A DNA stretch of 64,000 bases from Lunularia cruciata (taxonomy: Eukaryota > Streptophyta > Marchantiopsida > Lunulariales > Lunulariaceae), in contig OX419755.1 of assembly GCA_948567375.1 (NCBI GenBank), forward strand, positions 51,589,001 through 51,653,000. Direction: 5' to 3'. Position numbers and translations under genes: made by a program. The notes beneath the pieces are model-generated. The model was not told where the DNA came from. It searched no databases and saw only the letters and a list, made by a program, of their open reading frames with translations. This document shows, piece after piece, positions 35,884 to 50,694 of this stretch. Within the stretch, counting starts at the first letter, position 1, and each line of letters begins with the position of its first letter.

Positions 35884-36619
35884 TGTAATACCAAGAGCTA
35901 GCCATATGATCTAGATGTGAAATTTGGTTTGGTAACATCTAGAATGATATTATACATGATGGTAAAAATAGATCAGATAGAAGTATCACCAAAAGAGTAC
36001 TTCTACTAATAGGGCAGAAACCAAAATGGACTTGAGAACCTTAGAACCAATAGCTAGATATATGATTTAAAGGTGAGAATTGGTTTGGTAACATCTGGAA
36101 GGATGTTTCACATGATGGACTAAACAGATCAGAAAGAGGAATCACCAAAAGGAGACTTCTATTAATAGAGTAGGAACCAAAAATATACTTGAAATCTTTG
36201 AAGGCAATTTTGGAGGCCTAAATTGATGAATTAGGCCTCAAAAATGTGTAGGCCCCCCCACCAGAGGAAAGGCAGGCCTTCCCTCCCCCTTGGGTTGTCT
36301 TGTCAAGAGCTTTCCAATGGTACCTTACTCACGTGATTCTGAGACTCCTACAAGAAGATTCCCTACAAGATTCCCTTTGGTAAAAGCTTGTTTGACCAGC
36401 TAGATAGGACCTAGACCAACATGTCACCCATCCAAGTAAGTAATCCAAGGGTGGAGCTTGCTGACATGTCACCTATCTGTGTGCCTAATCCTATGGTGGA
36501 GCTTTCTTGGAGGAGATCCCCTTTGTCTATATAATAAAGAGAAGGTGCTCCTTTGGGGCATGGAATGTTTGAGTGTGAAGTCTGTGTTTTCTCTCTTCTC
36601 CTATCCTCGGAGTATTACC
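35884..36619 (+). mobile_element. Solo LTR, family A
   Basis: Starts TGTAATACCAAGAGCTAGCC and runs to CTCGGAGTATTACC. It is the reverse complement of the copy at 53310-54033 over its whole length, including the G/C-rich segment near 36245-36290. The terminal CA has become CC, and a family B LTR starts at the next base. Confidence 0.8.
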
Positions 36620-37308
36620 TTTAACACCCATTTGTGCATGTGTGTGGTATTGTGATATTTAGCTTGGTATTACAAGTACTTGAGAGATATTATTTATATA
36701 GAGATAAAGTATGGTTCTACATTAGTCATGATTAGCTCAAGTTAGTCATAGCTAGGATAGAGAGGACCTTACTTTAGAGGAAGTGGAAAACATGAGCACC
36801 ACTATTTTGGATTCTATTATGTTGACTTGGTATTATTCCTAGGTGTTTGGCTTTGAGGAAAGAGTTGAGACTCTTTGGCACGCAAGCCTTTTTGTTTTGG
36901 ATTCTTCTATAGTCCAAAGATAGCCCATGTGAAAGAATTCTTGACTTAGTGGTTGGGTCAAGATAAGATCACATGCTAGTGGAATATGCCCATGTGAATG
37001 GATATTCCTTTCTACTTTTTTACTTTACTTGACTTTTATTCTAGTAACTTGAGTTACTACGGTAATTAGTAACTTTGGTGTGTAACTATTTCACAAGTAT
37101 ATAAACAAGGGGTGAGGAGGTACTCATCATCCTTTCATTTGGAACTATCTCTCTCATTTGAGTTCTCTAGTGAGCAATGTCTTGAGTCTTGGAGTGTTAG
37201 CCTTGGAGGAGTATGATGGAGTTGGGGTTCCTTGCCTTCTTAGTCCATGGTGCGCTACCATAATAGCCATCAGATGTTCATCCTAAGTGAGAGACAGGCC
37301 GGCTCACA
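36620..37308 (+). mobile_element. Solo LTR, family B
   Basis: 689 bp, collinear with 58613-59303. Shared blocks are AACACCCAT.TGTGCATG, TGTGTGGTATTGTGATATTTA, TATAAACAAGGG.TGAGGAGG and GGTGCGCTACCATAATAGCC, ending GGCTCACA. TATAAACA just before the conserved GAGGTACTCATCATCC block is probably the element TATA box. No target duplication is visible, because it abuts the family A LTR. Confidence 0.8.
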
Positions 37309-38216
37309 GCCCAAGTAGCCTGCACATCCCAAGCAACAAAGCACTCAACCATGTATAAAATTAAAACATAAATAAAACACAAAACACACTTTTGAAATTC
37401 AATTTTGCAAGGCCTTGCTTTCTCATATGTGCAACAAATAAATTTATTTATAATCTTGGATTCAACAAACAACTTGGTTGGTGATGGAAAACCAAGGAAG
37501 GATGCAAAATTGCATCTCTAGTCTCTTATAAGTACTCTCAATGAGGCTCAACATTACCTCTTCCAATGTCAAAATCTTTCCGCTCTATAAAATCACTATC
37601 TTCTTTTACCCATACATTTGACCTATTGATAGGGAACTTGTGAAAAAATATGCATACCGTCACCCACTTCAACAAATATGATTTTCTCTAGGTGCTATTT
37701 AACTAAATCATTATCTCTCTCAATGAATGTCATCTTGCCTTTAGCACTTTTTTGTAATGCTAATTTAGGGCCTTGAGTATGAGCTACAAATTAGTTGAAA
37801 TGTGCTTATTTGAAGGATGGAACAAGGTGACACATTGGCACATAGCCCAAATCCTCTAATAAGGATTATGATTGCTCAAACAAACTACAATCTCCTTGTG
37901 GATTCAAATCACTCCAAATCAAAGACCTCCACAAACAAGACATATCATGGCATGATCTGTGCATACTTTGAGAAAAAAATACAAAATAACAACAAGATCA
38001 TCAATAAAACCTAACAAACCCAAAATATCTAAATTTAATCAACAAAGGAATCACTAGCTTCAAGCAAAATTGAACAAATAAAACACTCATTGTATCTTAC
38101 CTCTTGCAAAATGTATTATTCTCATCCGGTCATCACATACGCACTTGACCATTTATAGAATACAAGATTTTACGGTTAAAATGGAAATGAAGGCGAATGC
38201 ATAGAAAAAATGAAGG
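37309..38216. other. No gene recognised
   Basis: AT-rich with short ORFs only. Confidence 0.45.
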
Positions 38217-38900
38217 ATGTGAAGACCCCATCAAGCCATATAGGGGAGAGACAAAAAAGGTAAAATGGGACGAAGCCCCAATAGAGTCTATATGAGAATC
38301 TGCCCTACCGCACCTAAGATATCCAAGCTATGCAAGTCGTACAGTCTACACACAACTGGAGCATATGAAGAAACATCACCTAATATGATTGCTCTCCTAT
38401 GGATTTCACCAGCCAATGCCCTCTATAGAGAAATGGACACACGCTGTCTAAAAGATGTTACAAAGTATCCAAGCCAAGTATCCACTCTCTCATGCCATAG
38501 CAAACACTATATCACTAATAGCATCATGGGTAGCTATCCTCTGTCCTCCAAAAAGACACCGTGTCATGTGGACTGCTTTTGTATCTAGTGTAGAACCACA
38601 TTCACAAGTGAGTAATGAAGATGCATATGGACTGCTTTTGCATCTGGTGTAGAACCACACTCACAAGTGAGTAATGAAGATGCATATGGGTGGATCAAAT
38701 CTAAACAAAATTTCATCATTGTATAGAAAGTAGGTGCAAGTCGAAATGCCCTAATGCATGATCAAGCAAAGATCCAAGAGCTTGCACACTTGCTGGAACA
38801 AGAACGATGCACCCTCGCCCGAGCAAGAGCAAATAAGTGCTCCAGTAACATGAAGAATAGACGAGTTGACCAAGAAAGAATATAGCATCCGCTCACACCG
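38217..38900 (-). mobile_element. RLE-type non-LTR element copy with internal deletion and duplication
   Basis: Matches the copy at 14722-15700 from its 3' tail (38217) through the end of the ORF to about 38467. It then jumps over roughly 330 bp to the segment around 15320, and continues to about 38900. Inside it, a ~59-bp piece around GTGTAGAACCACA...AAGATGCATATGG is duplicated in tandem (38571-38690). Many stops. Confidence 0.75.
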
Positions 38901-39120
38901 AGGTTGTGTTAAAATATGTTTTTCCATCAATAGTAGGTTGTTGTGCTTTTATACTAATCCCATGCAACCCCGTAACCTTGTTGTGAGAACATAGAAGATA
39001 TTCGTTCTCTCTCTTCATTATTGGGCATTCACCTCCAAGGAGAAGGATGATTGCTATCATTACTCTATCTTCATTAGTGGTCATTTCACCTCCGAGAGAG
39101 ATGATTGCTATCATTTTCTA

Positions 39121-39480
39121 TCAAGAAATCTCATTATTGATACAGCTCTTGTGCACCAAATATGAACTAATATCCTCGTTCCTCTGTCCACTCAGGTATC
39201 ATTCACTAATTAAAGTTTGATGCGGCTCAATTAAGATTTACGGCAATATTCATAACAGAATAACATGCCCAAAGACAGAGATAATACTATTATTACTCAA
39301 TCAATAAATCTTATTATTGATACCACACGTGTGCACCAAATGTTAAATAGTTCTCATTCCTCTATCCACGAAGGGATCATTCACTAATTACTGTTTGATC
39401 CGGCTCAATTAAGATCTACGGCAAAATTTGTATTTAAGATTTATGGCCATATGTATAACTAGAATAACATACAAGTCACA
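39121..39480. repeat. 180-bp tandem duplication
   Basis: Two units start at 39121 and 39301. Shared blocks in order are TTATTGATAC, GTGCACCAAAT, CATTCACTAATTA, GGCTCAATTAAGAT.TACGGC and AGAATAACAT. Diverged by substitutions and small indels. Confidence 0.75.
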
Positions 39481-40028
39481 TCTTAAAATACCCGCATAAT
39501 ATTTAAAGCTATGTACAGAGGCCGTCATTTTCTTCTATACCCGTGACTTCAATGCTAATAACAAATTTACGGGTTAACAAAAAATCTTCTTATATATATT
39601 TATAGAACTAAAAGTAAACAAATCTAAAATTCACTAATGTAACCAACAAAGTAACCTACTCATGAACCTTCGTGATATAAATCCTCAGAGGGAGAGTCCT
39701 AGACGAGTCCGGGAGGCCCTACTGTAGCTGTGAAGACCCAATAGAATACTACTATTTAGTGAAGGTTCAACGAGAGCAACATATATCCAATGCTAGAGGG
39801 AGTCTGGCTCCTCGAAAAATATAGAATCTTCGTCAATACAGTACTACCATTTGCATCCCGTCGACTATAAATTCTGGGTCACTAGAGTATACAGCGATTA
39901 GGTGTCTCATACTCAAAATATATCGTTATAGTGAGAAAAGGTGCAATATTCAGTCACACGTATGGACACGCAAGGTCGTTTGTTTTTATCGCGGCCAACC
40001 ACAAGGACAAGGACAGTCCACTTTTACT
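39481..40028. other. No gene recognised
   Basis: Transition from repeats to the low-copy gene island. No open frame of interest. Confidence 0.4.
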
Positions 40029-40036
40029 TGACGTCA
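40029..40036. promoter_or_regulatory. TGACGTCA palindrome (bZIP-type site)
   Basis: A perfect TGACGTCA, the consensus of plant bZIP/TGA factors, about 750 bp upstream of the haemoglobin start. A single 8-mer this far away is weak evidence of function. Confidence 0.25.
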
Positions 40037-40222
40037 GCATTATTTCACTGCTCGTATGTTAACTCTTCGTCAACTTGCGTCATGTGACCAAATGCAAGGA
40101 GGGCGGAACACGGCGGTGGGATTCTATCTCCTGACAGTTAGAACAAACAGCAAACTAATCAATCTTCGAGGAACTTCGAGCGAATCCAGAAACAAGTCTA
40201 GATCCAGTGAAGTTGACCATTT

Positions 40223-40268
40223 GAACATGCCAACTGTTGACTTCTTGTGGTCAACAGTTGGCATGTTC
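40223..40268. repeat. Perfect 19-bp inverted repeat with 8-base loop
   Basis: The left arm GAACATGCCAACTGTTGAC (40223-40241) is matched without error by the right arm GTCAACAGTTGGCATGTTC (40250-40268), around the loop TTCTTGTG. It lies inside a 130-codon + strand ORF (40056-40448, ATG start) that resembles no family I know, about 520 bp upstream of the haemoglobin ATG. It could be a transcript hairpin, a protein-binding palindrome or a fold-back scar. Confidence 0.9.
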
Positions 40269-40789
40269 CGGAGACCAGCCCTTCCCGATCCAATTCGTGG
40301 CGACTGTTGCTCAAAAAGTGATGCTCTGAGCTCTGTTGACTGGTGGCCAACCTTCAGAATGGGAATGGAGCTGTGTGACGAGAGGTGTTGTTTGTTCCTA
40401 TGTGGCCCATGGAGAGTTGATGGGGCAAAGCAGTATATTAGATCCTGATAGCTCTCTCTGCTCGGTCAGCAAAGAGCGGCCAAATGAGTCATGTGAACAA
40501 GGGTCTCACATCTCTGAGATTGTATAAGTAATTATGAGGCAGTTCCACTCCGACAAACAGACTTACCATAGTGTTCGAGTATTTTTAAGATAGCATTACA
40601 ATCAGTGAGGCATTACATTCAAGGAATATTTGCTGTTGCTACTCGGTTAAGACCTGGGAATGTTACGGAGAGTTGTCGAATTCAGATACTTCTAAGAACC
40701 TAGGGAAATTCGGTGTTTTGGAGCATTAAGCTTCGCAGCGCGAACTGGTCATTTGAGAATTTTTTTTCTCAGTTCTCATAATCGCCGAG

Positions 40790-42584
<1,795 letters not shown>

Positions 42585-44336
42585 ATTTAGTATCATCACA
42601 ATATGGATATATATTTAGGATTCATCAATTCAGAAGGCTTCTGAACCATTTCTTATTGTCCAATACCAAGAACCATACAACCCCTCGTGTATCAGGAAAT
42701 CCGCTGGTAAACTATCCTAGTGAAGGACAAGAGAGAGAGTCGGAGGATAGGAGACCCGAACTTTCGGGTTGTTTGAGGCTGATTTTTCAATAACTAATTG
42801 GCCGATCACAGTATACAGAGCTGCAGTGTACATAGTTATACCTCTTTACAGGCCATCACAATATGTTTCTAGAACTTGCGGCCCGGCCTGAAAAACTTGT
42901 ATTCCAACTTTTGAAGATATAAAGCAATCCTGATTCCAGAATGTCATGATCCCAATGCTGCTGGTTCATGGAACAGGGTACGAATGAAGACAATGTAGAC
43001 AATCCCGAGGATGGTATTTTACATCTCCGAAGGACACTTGACTGAGCTTAAATCTCTCGACGCCGACAAAATTTAGGTGAGGCCGAATCTGTCACTATCG
43101 CGTCAATCCGTGACTTACAACTACCACTCCGTCGTTAGTGGCTTATGATTTCATTCACAGCCATTAACATGTTCCCTTTATATCCAGTGCCATGTGAAGT
43201 CATAGAAAGGAAATACGGACTGTTTATAGTCCGCATTTGTTGTTTGTTCCGTTGCTTTTGGCTGAGCCTTGGCTGGAGTTTTCACTAGTCCCAAGCAAGG
43301 CCATGAATTACATATATTTTAAACATTTGAAGCATCTGCAAAGTACTTGCTAGAAAACATATGCACCGTGGTCTGTAAAATGTGTATGTGGTATGCTACT
43401 GGGAAGCCGCTCGCAGAAAGGTGGGGGCCACGCCCACGGATGACAGACACGACAATACTACAAGACATGGACCATTTGCTTCCTTATTTGTGGAAGTTTG
43501 ATACGCATGTGTAGACTTGGTGTAGCTTACAGTGCGGGATGCAGTTTCAAGGATCCCTTCATGGTAAAATTGAAAATGTACTTGAGATCTCAAAGTTTGT
43601 TATTTTTCAAATAGCTGATGTGTGCCAATTTCAATTCTGTCATTTACTAGAGGACAAATCTCCTGCATGCTCGCGTTGCGATCTTGAACTACGCTGGAAG
43701 ACACAAGTAAATGAAGTGGTTAGACATGGGAATATCAAGTAGAGTTTTAGTGCCGAAAGAGTGGGTATTGCGCGATAAAATCTGTTGAAGAACTTTGGCC
43801 TACAAGTTCCAAATCAGTTTCTATCTTAGCTTCATTCAAGAGTATCGGTCCACTCGTGCAAGAACAATAATGCAGCCAGACGAAAATGAATGAATTATAC
43901 TCTTCTCGTGTATGTTGCCAAATAGCGTTTTCCCGTTGTCCCACCAATGTTCAACAGAGGTTACTTTAGTCCTTTCATAAAGCTGTTTTTACGAGGATTT
44001 TACCAAGTAGTAACTGGACTCTTAGAAGAAATACTTATAAACGATTCTTGTATAAACCGTAAGGAGAACCTACATGCCTGCCCTCGGGTAACCACACCTG
44101 AGTGCAAATGCTTCAAGCTCAACCAAGTTCTCATGCTACTGCGCCCGCTGATTCTGTAACGGCAAAATTACAAGATGGAATACAGAAATTGAGCAGCAAC
44201 GACCACCAAGTCCAATCAATATTTAACTATTCAATCAACTAGACATTGAGGTTTCAAGCTTGATTTGATTGATTACTTGTTTCAATATTTCTAACGAAAA
44301 TGCAATCCAGGAAACTCTGGCTGCCCACTGTGAGAA
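42585..44336. other. Intergenic region between convergent haemoglobin and IBA57 genes
   Basis: Contains the 3' flanks of both genes. ORFs on both strands (43396-43593 -, 43539-43742 +, 43747-43947 -, 43947-44159 +) overlap each other and show no domain or consistent splicing. I call nothing here. Confidence 0.5.
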
Positions 44337-47300
44337 CTAAGCAACTGCTGCCGTTGATTGCTGCTCCTCTCTTCCCCATTCACCTGGCCACCACTTTGGT
44401 CGAATAGCTTTGAGTAGTATATTTTTGCCTGGAATATCCACTTTCAACTTGCTTGAGGTCCGTTGAGCTGCATCCAGTCTCAAGAGTGCCAATCCACGAG
44501 GACCAAGAACAGTAGTGACCTTCCCAATTTTCTTACTCGAGTCCAGATCCATAACGTCCATTCCCGGAATCACATCTTGCCGGGCTTCTGCAGAGTCGAA
44601 AAGTAATATACTTGTCAACATATTGGAGTAATGGGAGCAGAAGTTATTCATGGAACGAGTGATCAAGAACCCAGTTAGGATCGGGCTTGACACATGCATA
44701 TGCATGCAAGCAAAGGATGTGAAATGCAAGAAAGGCGAGGTAGTAAGCAAAGACAGAGTGGAATCTGATCTAAATCGTTCGAGGACAAGCGAAAATATAT
44801 ACTTCTATGATTATCATGGAACCACGGAATCTTTGGAAAACAGAAACAAAATGTTGATGGCATACCTAGTGTATAACAACGACCTTCATTGAGAGAAAGC
44901 AAGCGAGCCTTGTCGAGCAAATAAACACGAAGAAAGGGGCAGACAAGGGGAACCCAACCAAAAGTCAACAAATTACGTTAAGGACTAGTGTTGTTCATCT
45001 ACTAGCTCAATGTCCACCATGAGAGGGGCTTACAGATCTTTTAAAGCGAAACGTGAACTCACTTTTATCAAGAAAGAAGAAACTCAAGTGAACATCAGCA
45101 CATAAGGGCCCTCTGGTCGAGAGTAGTATATTACTGTGTTGGGGAGAGCAGGAGACAGAACAGACACAAAACGCTTTAAAGCAGACATAGAAGATTAGAT
45201 GTATCTCGATATAGATGTCGGAAACACATTGTGCGAACGTGTCAGGTAAGAATCAGAATGTTCGAACTGTGCGTGATCGACTTATATAGGGAAAAAAAGC
45301 ACCCACAACTCGATGCAGCTGTCAGTAGAGTATGGCCCCTAACCTAAATATGGACCAGGCAAACTTCGAATATGAATAATAGGAGCAGAACTTCGACTCG
45401 GTGTACTAGTTACAACAATGACAGCAAATAGGTGCCAGAACAGATGAAGCACTTGAACATATGAAGAGTCTGAGGAATGAACTTGGAAGAACGCTCACAT
45501 GCATAGTGGGTCAGCCCTAGACGGGAGGTGCAAACGCATGGGAAGCCCACATCTGGAGTTATTTGGCAGGGCTTCCCTAAGCGCACAGAATACAGCTGAA
45601 CCCAGAAGAGAACTGCAGTTTACACTAACCTTTATCATCCTCGAAGACAAAGTTAACAGGCATCAGACGCTTGCGGATTACTCCACGATGATGAGTTCTT
45701 GCAACAAGTTCCTGGCCTATGTAACATCCCTTATCAAAGCTGATAGCGTTCAACCCTGCAAGATTATACTCGAGAGGAATCGCCTCTCCTGCAACACAGT
45801 ACAGTTTTTGATACTGAAGGTAAGATGCAATCCACAAACCTGAGGTAAACACCAATAAAAACGCCACAGATCCTAGCGCCAGTCAACAGGTTCGAGAAAA
45901 CAAGCGTGCCGAACTACCTTTAGGGATCTCTCTCGATCCTTCTGCAACCCCTTGTTCCAGTCTCCAAAGTAGATAATACTCCTCACCCATGGTCTCATCG
46001 ACTGTGACCAAGGGTGCTGATGCCAAGGAAATAGTACTGTTAGAATGTACATCAATTGCTGGAAACATCCTATGTACTTATATATCATTTACAACTGTTA
46101 AGGAGGAGTCGAGCATGTGTCGATGAATCTATAGAAGAAGTTGTAAAAGCAGATGACACGCTTACGAGTGGTATTGCCGGGAAAAACACCCCTAAAACCC
46201 AGTTCTGCTAGACGTGGATCTTTAAACCACCGCCACGATCCTCCACTGCTCTCCGCGGTCTGCTGTGCTGACTCGTCCGAGCCACCACCCCAACCGATTA
46301 ATCCAGCCTGTGAACCTTTATCTAATTCGGAAGCATCAATAGGATGACCTCCAAACCTCTGCCAAACTTTGAGGTCATTCGACACGTTCTCAATGTTCAC
46401 TTTCGCTCGCAACCTATGCCTGTGTCGACCACAGTTAAATTTCAGCTGTCACCACCCACCATAACTCGATAGTTCTTACAACGCTTATCTGGTACACACT
46501 CTGCAAAAGTTTCTTACAAGAAAACTACCAGAAATAACGACCTAACGTACCTTTTGAGATGAGACACGAGCTCATCCACTTCAGTCATATCCACATCAGC
46601 GATAAGCGACGGGGTATCGTCATGCTTTTCACCAGGACCGGATCCTGAACGGTCGAGTTGTTCAACAGAATGTGCAGGCCGGTAAAGAAACAAATCGTAG
46701 AGAAATCTGCCTTGTGGATTCAAAAGTGCTGTATATAGAGGAGGCGTGGTAGCAGCTGGGCTACTAGGAGAGGGGGTTGCAATTCTAGATCCAGGACCTC
46801 TCTCGAGTCTTGTGACATCATTTGTGACTAGTCCCTGCAAGAACTTGATTGCATCTGGCCCATCCAAGCTGATAACACCTCTACTTCCCACCTGATACAA
46901 AGCAGAAAAGTTCATCAGTCTCGGTCTCCAAACATAATTTGATCCAGTGTAGACAAGTAGGTTGTAAAGAATCCGGAAGCTGTAAGAACTCAAAATACGG
47001 ATCGGCCTCCATGATAACCCTCTATTTGACCTAAGCAAACCCTATATTGTGTTCCCATCCATGTTAAATGCACATTCTGTCCATGCATGCTTCAGATGTA
47101 GGTTTGAGAGAAGCAGGATTATCAGACTGCCAGTTTTCAGAAAACTCCGATAGGAATTGGCTACAATCGCGAAACGGTGAATCCACAGGATTCAACATAA
47201 AAAATCATAGAAAAGAATCGAGTGCACGGGGCATTCGCTGAGTCCATGTTTAGTTAAAGTTCAAAGCTTAAATCAAGACAGAAAATAAAAGGATTACAGA

Positions 47301-47579
47301 TACAATTTGCTTCTATGACAACGACTACTCACACCAGCTTCAGACCTGAGAGAAATACGGCCCGCGAGCACTTAGAGGTGTTTCTCCAAAAGTGGATGTC
47401 TCGGAGTTGTCACTAGCAGCTGGTGCTGCTCGCGTATGTAGTGCTGAATTTCTTCTATATTGCAATCCTGAGGCTTCACAACGCGATTGCATACATGATC
47501 TATAACCAGAAACCTCTCTTTCTCTACAGCAACTCCGAAGCAGCTGCATCCCTGAAGAAGCTGTTCTGTACCTTGCCAT
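44337..47579 (-). CDS. IBA57: IBA57, mitochondrial iron-sulphur cluster assembly factor
   Basis: A folate-dependent GcvT-like protein that works with ISCA proteins in the late step of mitochondrial [4Fe-4S] cluster assembly. Six exons on -: 47346-47579, 46551-46891, 46166-46413, 45918-46016, 45630-45788 and 44337-44587. All introns are GT-AG, the phases agree, and the total is 1332 nt (443 residues). The first 78 residues are Arg- and Ser-rich without acids at the start ([18 protein letters not shown]), a mitochondrial presequence. Then come [30 protein letters not shown], the plant-type IGWGGG and WRWFKDPRL blocks, [15 protein letters not shown], and the family signature KGCYIGQE at 327-334 (Cys329), followed by [13 protein letters not shown]. 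The C-terminus ends in [12 protein letters not shown] and a short Ala-rich tail. The protein matches the Arabidopsis homologue along its length as I remember it. No damage is seen. Confidence 0.95.
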
Positions 47580-49955
47580 AGTTCCTATCTGTCATCAGGT
47601 GCCCGATCACTCTATTGTCGATTCAGAATCACCTGCTCTATATAACAACAAACAATTCAAGTTTTCCTGATCCACAGTTGAAATCAGAAGAAAGAACCTC
47701 CCCGATACTTTCTGATGTGGAAAACCTCCCAAGACATCCCCTGGCAGAAAATTCCTGATTTACTTTATCGAACTGCTTCAGTTGAATCGGAACTCGAAAT
47801 ACTCAGTTGAGGCTATAGCGTCGCATGAAGGAGACCGACAATGTCCGTCTCCGAAAGCTATGAAGTTACCCTGTAACAGGATATATAGCACATGAGCATA
47901 GTAATCACGAAGAGACTTCGATCAACCCAATAACCTCCGAACTACAACACACTTTGATGTTCATCAAATTCCAGTTTCAACACCTGTTAGTCCCAATTTT
48001 GCCACGACAATCTCTTCGCTCATACTGATTTAACAGCAGGCAATGCTGGCACGTGGCCCTCTAAAGGATTCAATGCAGCAAGAACGCTTGTGCTCACATG
48101 CATTAGTCCCTTGCCTTTCCAGTTCATTTCTGTTCTCGTACCAGAGGGTAACTTATTAGAAAATACCTCCACGTAAGAACTATCAGAAAACACTGCCCTC
48201 CAACGAAGTAGAAAAATGTCTATTATTTTACTTTGTAAGATTCTTTCTTGTGGAGTTATAAGAATAAATCCTTAGTTGCTGGTCAGCAAGTGGCTCCTAA
48301 AACGAATACAAATGGAAGACAACAAAGTTATCATTGGTAGTGATATTCATATGATCAAAATGAAAGAGACTCTAATTGAACTGCTTTGAAACTTCTATAT
48401 ATCATGCAACGATGAAAGAGGAACTTAATCATTTCTAGGATTATATTTTATGATGTATGTAAGAATGGAATTTTCCAATAATTTATCGTTTGTGTGATGT
48501 GATTTAAAAGTTTAGATAAAATTTCCTCATACATATTAATATATATTTTCTTAATTTAAATTTTATAGTGATTCATCCCATACTCATATATATATATATA
48601 TATATAATGGATGGTGTAGAGGTAAAAATTAATAACTAGTTCTTCAAATAATATAGAAGCTGATAAGAAGAACCACTGATCTTAAGAAATGATAATTTTA
48701 TTAACGGATCACTTCAGTGGATAAGATTATAATAAATGGAAAATAAGCAATATATGTGAAATAAAGAAGAGAAGGTGACTTTATTTTTAAGATAAATTCA
48801 TACCATAAGAAAGTTATATCACAATGGTTTTTCTAGTAATATATTCTAAGTATAAAAGAATAAGCATTGGACTGTTATCTATCATAATCCAAAGGTAAAA
48901 CTTAGTGAGAAAAAATATCATAATTTTCATTTCTTCATATGGATAATTGATCTATTAACTTGAAATTTCTAAATTTAATATCTATTTTAATTATGATTTC
49001 TTTTTAATTTAAATCAGTAACTATATTTTAATAATTTTTCAAGGCCCTTTGGATAAAACTATCTATACTATTTTTAATAATAAACTTCATAATTTAGAAA
49101 TAATGTCCTAGTATACCTGGTACGTGAACTTTAGTAAAATAATAATGACTCACCTAAATTTATTAAATTATGAAAAGTTATATAATATTATTTTCTAGAG
49201 GAAATTAGATCAGTATAAAAATTAAAATACAAATAAAAATCAGAATTGCGTAATAGCTTGAAATAAAGGATAAAGATAAATTGCAGATTTTATAATCATA
49301 TACTATGCTAATATTAAGACTTATTTTGCTCTAAGAAAGTAGTTTTCTTATTATGTATATGTAATGATAAACATGTTAATCTATTTTAATAACTAGAGAA
49401 CATAAGAGGAAAGAAATGTTAAAAAAAATTAGAAACCTTTATAATGCTAAAAGATTATTCTAAGACTTAGATGAAAGTGTAGATTTTAAATTTAATCTTC
49501 AATAGATTATAAATATCTTATGTTTAATTGTTGGTAGCTAATATTCTTTCAATGTTAATCTAAGGAAAGTTTATCACAATCAGAACTAGTATAGTTGGTG
49601 AGTTGGTGAATTTATGAGGTTTAATTCTTGATATAAGAATCAAATTCTAACAAATTATGGATAATTTAATAAAAATTAATATATTACAAATAAATTTTCT
49701 TCGAAAAATATTATTTCATGGTTCAAATAAATTAGGAATTAATTTCAAATGATTATTGCTATGAAAATATAAAAATTAGATATAATTAATTATTATTTAA
49801 TCTAAAAATAAATATATTTTTTCAATCAAGGAATGTGAGTTATAAAGAACTAATACAAAGAATCATCAAGACCTAAGAGGAACTGAGAAATAGTATTTAT
49901 ATCCCCATATTAGTGGTTATAGTTGTATTAGTTACATTAGTTATAATAGTTACAT
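47580..49955. other. IBA57 upstream region, then AT-rich DNA
   Basis: 47580-48200 is low-copy-looking and must hold the IBA57 promoter; no clear TATA box was chosen. From about 48230 the sequence is extremely AT-rich with stops in all frames up to the retroelement, including a short (AT)n tract at about 48588-48606. Confidence 0.6.
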
Positions 49956-50352
49956 TGTAAAAAACCGAGATCAAGGAGAGAAATAGGAGAATGGAAGCTC
50001 ACATTGGGATACTTGAATGAATGAAAACTCCGATTCCCTAGCATGAGCTTCGGCTCTTGTACTTATAGGGATCATACCTTTGAGCCGTTGTCTTGGAGTG
50101 CAAGCCAAGTTAATTGGAAAGCTTCTCAAGAAGCTTCCTTCTAGAAGTCGCTTACTTGGCGTGTGAGCTAAGCTAGTTGGAAGCTTCTAGAAGTTTCCTT
50201 CTAGAAGCCATCTACTTTGGGATGCAAGCTAAGCTAGTCAAGAAGCTTCCCAAGAAGCTTCCTAGATACTTCTAGAATATTCTAAGCTAATTTGTCTTAT
50301 TTGCTACTTCGTTAGCTCTACTAACTTTATTGTTAAACTCCATATTGTTACA
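49956..50352 (-). mobile_element. 3' LTR of the complete chromovirus
   Basis: Read on + it starts TGTAAAAAACCGAGATCAAG and ends CCATATTGTTACA. The AAGCTTC/GAAGCTT-rich middle can fold on itself. Confidence 0.9.
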
Positions 50353-50367
50353 TATTCTCCCACCGCT
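50353..50367 (-). other. Polypurine tract
   Basis: On the - strand GCGGTGGGAGAATA lies directly before the 3' LTR, the expected place and composition for the plus-strand primer. Confidence 0.75.
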
Positions 50368-50399
50368 AGTTGGTGACGGCCTCGTTGCCAGTGAAGCTT

Positions 50400-50515
50400 T
50401 GAACTCCTAGAGGGCCAATCTTGCATTTTGGAGATGAAAAAGAGATTCCTATATAATATCATGAAGGAGATACACTTTCCAAAGAACCTTGTATTCTATA
50501 TGTTGTCGACGGCCT
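50400..50515 (-). pseudogene. Chromodomain remnant
   Basis: Reads as a broken version of the better copy at 58480-58612 (YKVLWK.Y, then a stop where TWEPL should be, then HLQNA). A chromodomain at the integrase C-terminus defines the chromovirus clade. Confidence 0.6.
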
Positions 50516-50694
50516 TGTTGAATGTGGTGACGCACAAGGATACAATCAACTTCATACTCCTCATGATCATTGATAGGGGCATGAGGAGGAGGAGGTTGGA
50601 CTCAAGAGGAAAAAGAAGATGTGTTAGGAACAAAGGGTTTCAACTTGGAAACATGAAAGACATGATGAATGCGTATATGGCAAGGCAAGGCAAG

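Noticed and set aside
40056-40448. 130-codon ORF with ATG upstream of the haemoglobin
   Set aside because: No recognisable domain, Cys/Trp/Arg-rich random-looking translation, and a perfect hairpin runs through it. Not called as a gene.
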